NCBI GenBank assembly: GCA_024280995.1
Contig: JAMXLM010000018.1
Location: 124,001-188,000 of the forward strand
DNA length: 64,000 nucleotides
Reading direction: 5' to 3'
From: Candidatus Dormiibacterota bacterium
Lineage (GTDB): Bacteria; Chloroflexota; Dormibacteria; Dormibacterales; Dormibacteraceae
The notes under the pieces are model-generated. The model saw nothing but the letters and a program-made list of their open reading frames with translations. It made no database searches and was not told the DNA's origin. Below are positions 17,465 to 25,148 of the stretch, piece by piece. The position numbers and the translations under genes were made by a program. The stretch's first letter is position 1, and each line of letters starts with the position of its first letter.

Positions 17465-17943
17465 GATTCGTTCGCCACCTTCTTGGCTTCCTCGATCACG
17501 GCGTCGTAGTCAGGCTGCGGCTGCTCGCGCGACCCGATCCACGTGTACCGGATCACGCCGTCGTGGTCGACGACGAACACCGACCGGCGCGCCATGCCCG
17601 AGTAACCCGCGACGTCGTCCCGGCGCACGCCGTAGTCCGTGACCATCTTCCGCTCGAAGTCGCCGATCAGGTCGAACGGCAGGCCGCCCATCTCCTTGGC
17701 GAACGCCTGGTGCGAGAACACCGAGTCGACGCTGATGCCGTAGATGCCCACGCCGTTGGCCACCGCGTCGTCGTTCCTTGACCGAAACTCGGTCAGCTCG
17801 GTTCTTCAACCACCTGTGAAGTCGAGGACGTAGAAGAGGAAGACGAGCGCGCGGAACTTCTCGAGCGCGTCCGCGAGCGTCAGCTCCTGACCGCCCGTCG
17901 TGGGCAGCTTGAAGTCAGGGGCCTTGTCCCCAACCTGCAGCAC
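17461..17943 (-). CDS. Peroxiredoxin with in-frame TGA at the peroxidatic position (probable selenoprotein)
   Basis: Thiol/selenol peroxidase of the AhpC-TSA family. Reading from GTG 17943 gives LQVGDKAPDFKLPTTGG, then FLFYVLDFTGG, then TGA (17806-17808), then RTELTEFRSRNDD, GISVDS and RRSVFVVDHDGVIRY, 160 codons in one frame. The TGA falls exactly where the family has its catalytic Cys (T-x-x-C), and no other Cys is present. A 7-bp hairpin lies just after it (separate entry). Thus the natural reading is selenocysteine at residue 46 and a 1-Cys (1-Sec) type enzyme. A stop or pseudogene is the alternative, but both halves are well preserved. Its stop overlaps the DfsB-like start. Confidence 0.85.
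17779..17795 (-). promoter_or_regulatory. SECIS-like hairpin after the TGA codon
   Basis: On the minus strand TGACCGA, loop GTT, TCGGTCA forms a perfect 7-bp stem. The loop lies 17-20 nt after the TGA, and its first base is G followed by U. Both the distance and the loop fit the known bacterial selenocysteine insertion element pattern (a short upper stem with a G near the start of the loop, some 16-37 nt downstream of UGA). It is within the coding sequence. Confidence 0.7.
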
Positions 17944-17952
17944 GCTTAAAGC

Positions 17953-18756
17953 TTATTGGCTCGCGGATTCGAGCACGTACCAGCCCGACCGCGTCGCACC
18001 CTTCACGCGATAACCGCGACCCATCGCTCCACCGAGCGCATCACGCAGAGCAAGCCGCCAGCGCCGCGCACGCGCGGGGTCGGAGGAGCGCATCGCGACG
18101 ATGTCCTCCGGCACCTGACATATAAGGACGCGAGCGCGGCTCGTGCCCATTGCCGGCTCGCCGGCGGGGTCGACGGTGAGGATGGCGTCGGTCGCCCACC
18201 TGCGCAGCGATTCGGCGTCGACCTCGAATGCGTCGCCTGCGGCCGCGCGCTCCGCCTTCTCCGAGTCCAGGCTCCAGCGGATCAGGAGTCGGTCGGACTC
18301 CTCGCCGGCGTTGATGCCGTCGTGCATCTCGCCGTAGAAGTTGACGAGGTATTCGTGTGCCTCTGCGCCCAGCTTGGTCAGATTGAAGTACGCGTTGCGG
18401 CGGACGAGCGGATCCGTCGTCCACTCCATGACCTTCACTCCGCGCTCGAGGCACCACCGCCGCTGATGCTGCTTGAGGTCGAAGCCCAACCCTCGTGTCT
18501 GGTCGCCGGGCAGCACTCCGAGGATGTGCGAGTGCATCAAGAGCTCGCCGAAGCGCACGCCGAGCCAGCCGACCAGTCCACCGATCATCGCGTCGCCGGC
18601 GAACGCGCCCGCGATGTAGGTGCCCGAGTGCGCCATCGCCGTGAGCAGGTCCGGGCTCATCGGCGGCTCGCCGGGCGATCCCCACACCTCGGCGAAGAGC
18701 GCGCCCAGCCCGATGAACTCCTCGCGGTGTGTGAGCTCACGGATCTCGGCGCTCAC
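17953..18756 (-). CDS. GNAT-superfamily acetyltransferase (COG3375-like)
   Basis: 267-residue predicted acyltransferase. The body has GNAT features: a strand followed by GGLVGWLGVRFGELLMHSHILGVLPGDQTRGLGFDLK (split about 61-97), where QTRGLGFDLK corresponds to the acetyl-CoA-binding loop, then WTTDPLVRRNAYFNLTKLGA (about 117-136). This arrangement matches the uncharacterised predicted GNAT group COG3375. GTG 18756 is the start because it overlaps the preceding membrane-protein stop as GTGA; a longer open frame runs antisense to real genes. Third gene of the coupled run pxpA - membrane protein - acetyltransferase. Substrate unknown. Confidence 0.8.
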   Translation of the reverse strand: MSAEIRELTHREEFIGLGALFAEVWGSPGEPPMSPDLLTAMAHSGTYIAGAFAGDAMIGGLVGWLGVRFGELLMHSHILGVLPGDQTRGLGFDLKQHQRRWCLERGVKVMEWTTDPLVRRNAYFNLTKLGAEAHEYLVNFYGEMHDGINAGEESDRLLIRWSLDSEKAERAAAGDAFEVDAESLRRWATDAILTVDPAGEPAMGTSRARVLICQVPEDIVAMRSSDPARARRWRLALRDALGGAMGRGYRVKGATRSGWYVLESASQ

Positions 18757-19532
18757 GCCAGGCCAAGCCTTCGCCCCGCGAGCAGCGACGCCGTCTGCAC
18801 CACCGCCGCCACCGCGATCGCGACCGCGAACGCGAGCGCCACGCTTTCCGGCAGCAGCAGCCCAAGCACGAGGAAGAACGCGGCGAACGCGAAGAGTCCG
18901 AGCAGGAGCCCACGCAGCACGCCCACCGCCGCGTCCGGCCCCTGGAACCTGTGCGCAAACACCGCCAGCACGCTCGCATACAGCGGGAAGGGAGCCAGCA
19001 GCCCGGCCAACCGTGCGCCGAGCGCCGGTGCCGCGGAGGTGAGCACGAGCACAAAGACTGTCGCGACCAGCATTCGGGCAGGAATATCCCACCGCGGGAA
19101 CCTGGTTTGCTCGGCGCCGGCGTCCGGTCGTCCAGGCACCAGAAAGAGCCCGACGACCAGGACCACGGCCACCAGGACGAAGGTCTCGCCCGCGGGCGGG
19201 CGTATAGGGTTCAGCACCAGCGTGGCGACCGCAAACCCGACGACCGCCGCAAGGAGCGAGACCGCCCAGCCCCGGCGCTGCGCCACCCACGAATAGCCGA
19301 GGCAGAACGCCGCCTGCGAGATTGCGCCGGCCATGATTCCGACGGCGGCCTCTGCCGCAAAGCGCGGACCTGGATCGAGGGCGAGGAAGAAAGCGACCGG
19401 CGCCGATGTGAACGGTATGCCGACGAGCCATCCGCCGACCGCGGAGCCCCAGCGGCGCCCGGCCAGGCTCGCGGCTCCGACCAGCACCGGGGTGAGGACC
19501 AGCTTGAGCGCAAGGGCGGCCGCGGGGCTCAA
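18753..19532 (-). CDS. Polytopic membrane protein of unknown function
   Basis: 259 residues, very hydrophobic, about eight membrane segments with short Arg-rich loops (GRRWGSAVGGW, QRRGWAVSLLAA). The motif GGWLVGIPFTSAPVAFFLALDPG (about 33-55) is the best-conserved looking part, in style like small permeases, but I cannot name a family. TTG at 19532 overlaps the pxpA stop (TTGA), and its stop overlaps the GNAT start, so the three genes are coupled. Given pxpA upstream, a role in 5-oxoproline or amino-acid movement is possible but speculative. Confidence 0.75.
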   Translation of the reverse strand: MSPAAALALKLVLTPVLVGAASLAGRRWGSAVGGWLVGIPFTSAPVAFFLALDPGPRFAAEAAVGIMAGAISQAAFCLGYSWVAQRRGWAVSLLAAVVGFAVATLVLNPIRPPAGETFVLVAVVLVVGLFLVPGRPDAGAEQTRFPRWDIPARMLVATVFVLVLTSAAPALGARLAGLLAPFPLYASVLAVFAHRFQGPDAAVGVLRGLLLGLFAFAAFFLVLGLLLPESVALAFAVAIAVAAVVQTASLLAGRRLGLA

Positions 19533-20206
19533 CTCGCGAGCGGCGCCGTCTCGATACCCGCCTCGCGAAGTGACGCCCGCACGGCGGCGGCGATCTGGCC
19601 CGCCCCTGGCGTGTCTCCGTGGACGCAGATCGTGTCGTAGCGGCCCGAGCGCGCGAGGGTGACCGCCTGCTGTGCGGCGACAGCCGGGTTCAGAACCGCG
19701 CCCGCCTGGCCGCGCGGAGCGAGGCTTCCGTCCGGAAGCATCAAGCGGTCGGCAAAACCCTCGCGGTATCCGGGCACGCCGGCGCGCTCGGCGGCGGCGA
19801 TGATCCCGAACCCCGGCTGGCCCATCACGCCGATGCCGTGGCTCTTCGCCACACGGACCAGCGCGTCCGCGGCGGCGGGTTCGCGCTGGCAGCGGTGGTA
19901 GAGGGCGCCGTGCGGCTTGATGTAAGCGATGGGCGTGACGGCGGCGAGGCCGGCGACCTGAAAGGCGACCAGCGCCTCGATCTCATCAGCGGAAAGCGAG
20001 AGGTCGACGCGCCCGAACCCTGCGCGGTCGTCGTAGCCGGGATGGGCGCCGACCTGCACGCCGAGCTTCTGGCACCTTCGCGCCGTCGCGATCGCGAGCG
20101 AGATCGACCCGGCGTGCACGCCGCAGGCGACGTTGGCGCTGTCGATCTGACCGAGCACGGCCTCGTCTTCGCCGGCGCCCTCGCCGATGTCGGAGTTGAG
20201 ATTCAA
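19529..20206 (-). CDS. pxpA: 5-oxoprolinase subunit A (LamB/YcsF family)
   Basis: Catalytic-type subunit A of 5-oxoprolinase, acting with PxpB and PxpC. 225 residues. Opening LNSDIGEGAGEDEAVL, then NVACGVHAGS (about 27-36), VQVGAHPGYDDRAGFGR (about 51-67), YIKPHGALYHR (about 94-104) and ICVHGDTPGA (about 194-203) give the full set of polar active-site motifs of the family. The TTG start 20206 is 2 bp after the moaB stop. It is separated from pxpB-pxpC and on the opposite strand, unlike the usual pxpABC operon. Confidence 0.93.
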   Translation of the reverse strand: MNLNSDIGEGAGEDEAVLGQIDSANVACGVHAGSISLAIATARRCQKLGVQVGAHPGYDDRAGFGRVDLSLSADEIEALVAFQVAGLAAVTPIAYIKPHGALYHRCQREPAAADALVRVAKSHGIGVMGQPGFGIIAAAERAGVPGYREGFADRLMLPDGSLAPRGQAGAVLNPAVAAQQAVTLARSGRYDTICVHGDTPGAGQIAAAVRASLREAGIETAPLAS

Positions 20207-20208
20207 GC

Positions 20209-20691
20209 TCAGTCGTGCTTTGTGTTGCCGTGCAGCAGCTGCAGCGCGTGACCGAGCACCGGTATCACGGCCTCGAGGGACTCGGTCGCGCCCTTCATGC
20301 TTCCCGGCACGTTGAGGATGAGGGTCTGGCCGCGCACCCCGGCCAGCCCGCGGGACAGCACCGCCATCGGCGTCTTTTCCAAACCTGCCCGGCGCATGAG
20401 CTCGCCGAGCCCCGGCACCTCGTAGTCGATGAGCATCGAGGTCGCCTGCGGAGTTACGTCGCGGGGCCCGAGCCCGGTGCCCCCTGTGGTCACGACCAGG
20501 TCGGCGCCGGCGACGACGGCGGCGACGATCGCGTCGCAGATCCGCTCCTGCTTGTCGGGCACGACCTCGGGTCCGAGCACCTCGAAGTCGGCGTTGCGCA
20601 GGATCGTGTGGAGCGCAGGGCCGCTCACGTCCTCACGCGTGCCGGCCGAGACGCCGTCGCTGACGGTTATGACGTGCGCCCGTCCCGCCAT
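20209..20691 (-). CDS. moaB: Molybdopterin adenylyltransferase-like protein MoaB/MogA
   Basis: Molybdenum cofactor biosynthesis protein, MoaB/Mog fold, which adenylylates molybdopterin. The 160 residues hold ITVSDGVSAGTREDVSGP at the N-terminus, TTGGTGLGPRDVTPQAT (about 68-84, the MPT-binding loop) and LNVPGSMKGATESLEAV (about 124-140). ATG 20691 shares one base with the moaC stop (TGATG). The longer open frame upstream is antisense to the plus-strand HAD gene and is not coding. Together with moaC it forms a small Moco unit; moaA, moaE and mobA are not in view. Confidence 0.94.
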   Translation of the reverse strand: MAGRAHVITVSDGVSAGTREDVSGPALHTILRNADFEVLGPEVVPDKQERICDAIVAAVVAGADLVVTTGGTGLGPRDVTPQATSMLIDYEVPGLGELMRRAGLEKTPMAVLSRGLAGVRGQTLILNVPGSMKGATESLEAVIPVLGHALQLLHGNTKHD

Positions 20692-21164
20692 CAGCGCGTC
20701 CAGGTCCCGGATCGTCCGCCGGACTTGACGAGGAGCCGCACGTTCTCCAGGTACACGCCCTTCTCGACCCCCTTGACCATGTCGATGAGCGTCAGCCCCG
20801 CGACCGCGGCCGCGGTGAGGGCTTCCATCTCGACGCCGGTCTGACCGGTGACGCGCACGCGGGTCTCGATGCGTACCCCGACTTCGACGAGCTCGAAGTC
20901 GACGGTAACGCTCGTGATCGGCAGCGGGTGACAGAGCGGAATCAGGTCCGGCGTGCGTTTCGCGGCCATGATCGCGGCGACCCGCGCGACCTGCAGCGCG
21001 TCGCCTTTCGCCGTGCCCGCGCGAACGGCTTCGATCGTCTCCGCCGACATACGCACCGTGCATTCCGCGATCGCCTCGCGCGCCGTCGCGGGCTTGTCCG
21101 CGACGTCGACCATTCGCGCTGCGCCCTTCTCGTCGAGATGAGTCAGTCGTTTCGCCACGGCCAT
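20691..21164 (-). CDS. moaC: Cyclic pyranopterin monophosphate synthase
   Basis: Completes the first stage of molybdenum cofactor synthesis, making cPMP from 3',8-cyclo-GTP. The 157-residue protein has [14 protein letters not shown] at the N-terminus, [18 protein letters not shown] (about 68-85, catalytic Lys and His region) and [20 protein letters not shown] (about 107-126). ATG 21164 gives the family-typical start; an open extension upstream would run into the divergent HAD gene. The two start codons (21164 and 21178) are only 13 bp apart. Confidence 0.95.
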   Translation of the reverse strand: MAVAKRLTHLDEKGAARMVDVADKPATAREAIAECTVRMSAETIEAVRAGTAKGDALQVARVAAIMAAKRTPDLIPLCHPLPITSVTVDFELVEVGVRIETRVRVTGQTGVEMEALTAAAVAGLTLIDMVKGVEKGVYLENVRLLVKSGGRSGTWTR

Positions 21165-21177
21165 CAGGATATGACGC

Positions 21178-21939
21178 ATGGCCACCACCAACAGAGGCCC
21201 CCGCGAATTCATGCCGAAGGCAGCAGATTCGTTGGGACAAATCGAAGGTGTGGTGTTCGACTACGGCCGCACGCTCGTCACCTTCGCCTACCCCAGGGAC
21301 GACCTGCTGCGCGTGCTGGACGAATTCCGGCCGCGGATCGAAGCCGCGCTCGGAGTGCCGGCCCCGGAAGCGGACACGATCCTCCACGACGTGCTCCTGC
21401 CGCTCGAGGAGTACATCAACAGCATGGGCGAGGACGAGGTCGACTACATGGAGGTGTACCGGGAGACCTGGGAGCGGGCGGGGATGCGGCTGCCCGATGA
21501 CCTGCTGCACGACATCCTCGATGCCGAGCAGCAGTGCTGGGACCGCGCCGTCACCGTCGACCCGGACGTCCCGCGGATCCTGCAGTGGCTGGGCGAACAC
21601 GGAATGAAACGCGGCGTGTGCTCGAACGCGCCGTTTCCGCCCGCAATGATGCGGCGGCAGGTGGAAAGCAATGGCATCGCCGCGATGCTCGACGGGATGG
21701 TGTTCTCGAGCGAGGTCGGCCGGCGCAAACCTGCGCCGGAGGTTTACCAGGCGGCGCTCGACGCGATCGGCACCGAGGCAGCGCGAACTCTGTTTGCCGG
21801 CGACCGGGTGCGCGAGGATTACGAAGGTCCGATGGCGATAGGTATGCAGGCCGTCGTCGTGACAAGGCACGCGGACGAGCAGCACCTGGACGGTGTCAGG
21901 ACCATCGCATCGCTCGCCGACCTGCCGTCGCTGCTGTGA
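21178..21939 (+). CDS. HAD-family hydrolase
   Basis: 253 residues, haloacid dehalogenase superfamily with an alpha-helical cap. Motif I is [12 protein letters not shown], where the second Asp is replaced by Gly as in other DYGGTL members; motif II is VCSNAP; motif [16 protein letters not shown] (Lys); motif [21 protein letters not shown]. The cap (about 38-130) is rich in acidic residues. ATG 21211 (MPKAADS) is an alternative start close to motif I. The stop overlaps the start of a small membrane gene as GTGA. Physiological substrate unknown. Confidence 0.87.
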   Translation: MATTNRGPREFMPKAADSLGQIEGVVFDYGRTLVTFAYPRDDLLRVLDEFRPRIEAALGVPAPEADTILHDVLLPLEEYINSMGEDEVDYMEVYRETWERAGMRLPDDLLHDILDAEQQCWDRAVTVDPDVPRILQWLGEHGMKRGVCSNAPFPPAMMRRQVESNGIAAMLDGMVFSSEVGRRKPAPEVYQAALDAIGTEAARTLFAGDRVREDYEGPMAIGMQAVVVTRHADEQHLDGVRTIASLADLPSLL

Positions 21940-22169
21940 AGAATCGACCCGGGTTCTGGTGGATGCTGTTCTACGGCCGGCGCCGGCGCGGGTTTCCCTG
22001 GCTCATGGCGGGTGTCTTCACCGCGCTCTTGATCCTGGCTGGAGTCTTCTCGATCCCAGGCGGCGCTGACGTATCACGATCCATATTCGTCATCGTGTTC
22101 GGATCGTTGATGGCGGGAGCGTTCCTGTTCGCGTTTCTTGCGTTTCTGCTGCCCCGCATCCGGCGCTGA
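21936..22169 (+). CDS. Small two-helix membrane protein
   Basis: 77 residues, GTG start overlapping the HAD stop. Basic N-terminus (GRRRRGFPW), then two membrane segments (about 25-42 and 51-70) with a short GGADVSRS loop, ending LPRIRR. The composition is convincing for a small membrane protein, but the whole gene lies antisense to the last 200 bp of larB, so only one of the two readings may be used over that stretch. I do not recognise the family. Confidence 0.5.
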   Translation: MKNRPGFWWMLFYGRRRRGFPWLMAGVFTALLILAGVFSIPGGADVSRSIFVIVFGSLMAGAFLFAFLAFLLPRIRR

Positions 22170-22906
22170 GCGAACAGCACCGCCGCCGTCCCCGCCCCGA
22201 CGCCGTTGTCGATGTTGACGACGACAAGCCCGGTCGAGCACGACTGCAGCATGGTGTTGAGCGCCGCCTCGCCGGCGCCACCTCGCCCGTAACCCGTCGA
22301 GACGGGCAGGCCGATCACCGGCACGTCGACAAGCCCGGCGACGAGCCCGGGCAGCACGCCGTCCATACCCGCCGCGACGATCAGCACATCGGCGCCCCAA
22401 TCCAGCATCCCCGACAGCGGACCCACGAATCGATGCAGACCCGCGACGCCGAGATCCGCTTCGAGCCGAGCTTCCAGGCCGCACGCTTCCACCACCATCC
22501 GGGCCTCGTCCGCGACCGGTACATCGGAAGTGCCGGCGGTGAGGATGCCGACCTTGCCCTCGACCGTCTCCGGCGCGAAACGCTCGCGGAGTACGCGAGC
22601 GGCGGAGTGGTACGCGACGACGCGCATGCCGGTGGCTGCATCCGCAAGCGCCGCGCGATGCGCCTCCGACATGCGGCTGACCAGTCCCTGTCCATGCTGC
22701 TCGGCCAGCGTCACGACCAGTCGCGCCGCATCCTCCGGCGTCTTGCCTGCGGCGAGCACGACCTCGGGAATGCCGCGGCGCAAGTAGCGGCCCAGGTCGA
22801 GACGAGCCCTTCCGCCGAGCTCATCGAGCTGGATCCGCCTCAGCTCCGACAGCGCTTCGTCCTCGGTCAGCTCGCCCGCGACCAGCCGGCGCAGCACGTC
22901 TTTCAC
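21971..22906 (-). CDS. larB: LarB, nickel-pincer cofactor carboxylase, with long C-terminal extension
   Basis: Carboxylates and hydrolyses nicotinate adenine dinucleotide in nickel-pincer nucleotide synthesis (AIR carboxylase-like fold). Motifs: LDLGRYLRRGIPEVVLAAGKT (split about 36-56), GILTAGTSDVPVADEA (about 122-137), ADVLIVAAGMDGVLPGLVAGL and VVNIDNGVGAGTAA (about 238-251), where known members normally end. Here about 60 more residues of low similarity run antisense to the small membrane gene. GTG 22906 overlaps the Mut7-C gene stop. larC and larE are absent here. Confidence 0.88.
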   Translation of the reverse strand: MKDVLRRLVAGELTEDEALSELRRIQLDELGGRARLDLGRYLRRGIPEVVLAAGKTPEDAARLVVTLAEQHGQGLVSRMSEAHRAALADAATGMRVVAYHSAARVLRERFAPETVEGKVGILTAGTSDVPVADEARMVVEACGLEARLEADLGVAGLHRFVGPLSGMLDWGADVLIVAAGMDGVLPGLVAGLVDVPVIGLPVSTGYGRGGAGEAALNTMLQSCSTGLVVVNIDNGVGAGTAAVLFAQRRMRGSRNARNANRNAPAINDPNTMTNMDRDTSAPPGIEKTPARIKSAVKTPAMSQGNPRRRRP

Positions 22907-23364
22907 AGGCCCAGCAGGACCTCGCGCATGCGCTGCCAGTGCGTGCCCGCCCAGTAGATGCGGCCGCATTCCGGGCACTCGGAGTAGCGCGACTGGGTCT
23001 GACGCACGTAGGGCGGCACTCGCTCCACGACCGTCGCCGGGACGCGCGACTCGAGCTCCGAGTTGCATTCGATGCAGCGCGTGAGCGCATCCTTCAGCTC
23101 GAGGCCGAGCTCCGCGAACACCTGGCGCAGCTGCTTGATCACGTCATCGTCGCGGATGAGGATCGCGCGCACCACGCCCGTCTGGATGACGCGGCGCTTG
23201 GTCAGGTCGCGGTCGCGCGTCAGAACCACGCGGTCCTCGGCAGCCGCCTCACGCACCAGCTCGGAGTCGTCGATCCGCGTGTGGTACGACGCGTCGTATC
23301 CCAGCGCGCGCAACCATCGGGCGAGTCGCCCGACGTTGCAGTCCGCGAGGAATCGTGGTCGCAA
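22903..23364 (-). CDS. Mut7-C RNase domain protein (PIN-like plus zinc ribbon)
   Basis: 153 residues. N-terminal PIN-like nuclease part: FLADCNVGRLARWLRALGYD (about 5-24), acidic DDSELVREAAAEDRVVLTRDRDL (split about 32-54), typical of the Mut7-C group. C-terminal zinc ribbon CIECNSEL ... CPECGRIYWAGTHWQRM (Cys pairs at about 97/100 and 133/136). Family members are predicted RNases. The TTG start was chosen because it gives MRPRFLADCN, the usual opening. Its stop overlaps the larB start (GTGA). Confidence 0.88.
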   Translation of the reverse strand: MRPRFLADCNVGRLARWLRALGYDASYHTRIDDSELVREAAAEDRVVLTRDRDLTKRRVIQTGVVRAILIRDDDVIKQLRQVFAELGLELKDALTRCIECNSELESRVPATVVERVPPYVRQTQSRYSECPECGRIYWAGTHWQRMREVLLGL

Positions 23365-23385
23365 TTTGGAGTGTCACGCCAATCT

Positions 23386-23391
23386 TAGAAT
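23386..23391 (+). promoter_or_regulatory. -10 box (TAGAAT) of a leaderless cupin gene
   Basis: TAGAAT, then CGGCCC, then the GTG start at 23398. A 6-nt spacing between a -10 box and a start codon places transcription start at the first base of the codon. There is no Shine-Dalgarno sequence. Confidence 0.6.
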
Positions 23392-23397
23392 CGGCCC

Positions 23398-23670
23398 GTG
23401 GCGACCCACGACGAGCTCATGGCCCGGCTCGAGGCGGAGGCGAGCGGCTGCTATTCGTGGTCGAACGGCCCGAACGATCGCTACGCGCCGCACAGCCACA
23501 ACTACGAGAAGGTCCTCTACTGCGTCGACGGCTCGATCACCTTCGTGCTCGAGAACGGTGGAAAGCGGCTGGAGCTGAAGTCCGGCGATCGCATGGTGCT
23601 GCCCGCCGGAACGGTTCATTCGGCCGTCGTCGGAGCCTCCGGATGCACGTGCATCGAGGGCCATCGATAG
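23398..23670 (+). CDS. Small cupin protein
   Basis: 90 residues with a single cupin barrel. The first cupin motif appears as APHSHNYEKVLYCVDGSITFVL (split about 30-51; His-x-His then Glu) and the second as GDRMVLPAGTVHSAVVG (about 63-79, His). These supply three His and one Glu for a metal. The protein ends CTCIEGHR. Small soluble cupins like this can be metal-dependent enzymes or sensors; nothing in the neighbourhood narrows it. GTG start with a -10 box 6 nt ahead implies a leaderless message. Divergent from the Mut7-C gene by 33 bp. Confidence 0.82.
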   Translation: MATHDELMARLEAEASGCYSWSNGPNDRYAPHSHNYEKVLYCVDGSITFVLENGGKRLELKSGDRMVLPAGTVHSAVVGASGCTCIEGHR

Positions 23671-23698
23671 GGTTGTGCCCCAAGATCCGGGGCGTAAG

Positions 23699-24067
23699 AT
23701 GGACCCCGTCGTGAACATCGTCGACTTCATCCGCGACCGCGCTCGGTTTTACAACTGCCCGGTCTGCGGGAAGAGCCTCAAGGGCTGCGACGTGCAGGTG
23801 CTGAGCCACGAGGACGAGCGCTTTCATCTCCAGGTGACGTGCGCGCAGTGCCAGGTTACCTTCATCGTCGTGCTCGCGATCGCGGGCGGAGCCATCGAAG
23901 GGAGCGAAGGCGAGATCGAGGCCGCGCTCACGGACAGAGAGGATGAGCCCGTCGCCGCGGCGGAGCCGATCAGCGTCGACGAGATCCTCGACCTGCACCA
24001 GTACCTGAAGAACTTCCAGGGCACGCTCACCGAGCTGATCCACCAGCACGATCACACCCGCGGCTAG
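23699..24067 (+). CDS. Small zinc-ribbon-like protein, unknown function
   Basis: About 122 residues. Two Cys pairs, FYNCPVCGKSLKGC (about 18-31) and VTCAQCQVTFIVVLAI (about 49-64), form a zinc ribbon. After it comes an acidic linker and a short helical C-terminus (DEILDLHQYLKNFQGTLTELI). Start options are GTG 23675, ATG 23699 and GTG 23711; the last begins VNIVDFIRDRARF and has TAAGAT 10 nt ahead, which would suit a leaderless message. I do not recognise the family. The 3' end overlaps the presumed start of the cysteine desulfurase gene. Confidence 0.65.
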   Translation: MDPVVNIVDFIRDRARFYNCPVCGKSLKGCDVQVLSHEDERFHLQVTCAQCQVTFIVVLAIAGGAIEGSEGEIEAALTDREDEPVAAAEPISVDEILDLHQYLKNFQGTLTELIHQHDHTRG

Positions 24068-25148
24068 CACCCGCGTCTACCTGGACGACGCCGGTTCGGC
24101 GCCGATCCTGCCTGAGGTCGTCGAAGCGCTCCGCAGCGCGCAGCCCGGCAATCCGTCCAGCCCTCACGCCGAAGGCCGTGCGGCACGCGCCGCCCTCGAC
24201 CGCGCCCGCGACCTTGCCGCGAACTCGCTTGGCGCGACGCGCCTCGGCGTCACGTTCGTCTCTTCCGGCACCGAGGCGGTCAACCTCGCGCTGTTCGGCA
24301 CGAAGGGCAAGCTCATCACCTGGGCGGCCGAGCATCAGTCGGTCCTCGCCGCCGCGCGACGGTTGCAGGTTCTCGGCCGCGAAGTGTCGATCGCCGGCGT
24401 TGCGCACGATGCGACCGTCGACGTCGATGCGATCACGCCGGGCACGGGGCTTGTGTCCGTCGGTCTCGCCAACAACGAGGTCGGTACCATCCAGCCCGTC
24501 GCGGAGGTGATCGAGCGCGCACACGACGTCGGCGCGCTCGTGCACGTGGACGCATGCGCGGGCCCGCGATGGATCCCGTTGCCCGCCGGCGCGGACCTCG
24601 TCTCGTTCAGCGGGCACAAGCTCGGCGCGGGTCGGGGCGGCATGCTTCTCGTGGGCGAGGGAGTTCGTGTAGACCCCCTCTTGTACGGCGGCCCGCAGGA
24701 GTGGGGGCGGCGCGCCGGTTTCGAAGACGTCGCCGCGGCAACCGCGGTGGCAACAGCGCTCCACGTCACCAGGCGCGAACGCAAGGCTCGCGCAACGGTC
24801 GCCGCGCGGCAGAGCGAGGTGCTGCGTGAGGCGCTCGTCGAGCAAGGCGCGACTCTGACAGGCGCGACGAAGCGATTGCCCAACTTCGCCTCTGCCACCT
24901 TCGCCGGGCGCAAGGGCGAGGACATGCTGCTCGCGCTCGACCTGGCCGGCCTCGCCGCATCGAGCGGATCCGCATGCGCCTCGGGATCGCTCGATCCGTC
25001 ACATGTGCTGCTGGCGATGGGCATGGACATGCGGCAGGCGCTCGGGAGCCTTCGCCTGACGACCGGCTACGCCACAACGGATGAAGAGGTCACACGCGCG
25101 GTCGCAATCCTCCGCGCAGTGCTGAGCCGGGCGTGGACGCATGCCTAA
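24048..25148 (+). CDS. Cysteine desulfurase (NifS/IscS class), start codon non-canonical
   Basis: PLP-dependent enzyme that takes sulfur from cysteine. RVYLDDAGSAPILPEV begins the conserved fold; EHQSVLAAAR (PLP-stacking His), SFSGHKLGAGRGG (PLP Lys) and the catalytic loop SSGSACASGSLDPSHVLLAMG (split) are present. No ATG, GTG or TTG lies between the last in-frame stop (24036-24038) and RVYLDD; the first standard start is GTG/TTG near 24363, which would delete a third of the protein. ACG 24048 is used here as the best near-cognate, ATC 24051 is an alternative. It overlaps xdhC by 8 bp, suggesting sulfuration of molybdenum cofactor, as documented for NifS4-XdhC pairs. Confidence 0.82.
   Translation, partial: TITPAASTRVYLDDAGSAPILPEVVEALRSAQPGNPSSPHAEGRAARAALDRARDLAANSLGATRLGVTFVSSGTEAVNLALFGTKGKLITWAAEHQSVLAAARRLQVLGREVSIAGVAHDATVDVDAITPGTGLVSVGLANNEVGTIQPVAEVIERAHDVGALVHVDACAGPRWIPLPAGADLVSFSGHKLGAGRGGMLLVGEGVRVDPLLYGGPQEWGRRAGFEDVAAATAVATALHVTRRERKARATVAARQSEVLREALVEQGATLTGATKRLPNFASATFAGRKGEDMLLALDLAGLAASSGSACASGSLDPSHVLLAMGMDMRQALGSLRLTTGYATTDEEVTRAVAILRAVLSRAWTHA

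Noticed and set aside
17461-17943. Peroxiredoxin read as a pseudogene split by a stop
   Set aside because: The stop sits exactly on the catalytic residue, both sides are well conserved and a SECIS-like stem follows, so recoding is the better explanation, though not proven.
17953-19431. A 492-codon open frame fusing an unknown N-terminus to the acetyltransferase
   Set aside because: The first part is a shifted reading of the polytopic membrane gene. The true start GTG 18756 overlaps that gene's stop.
20209-21885. Long frame fused upstream of moaB
   Set aside because: The upstream part is antisense to the HAD gene and passes through moaC in another frame; MoaB begins at 20691.
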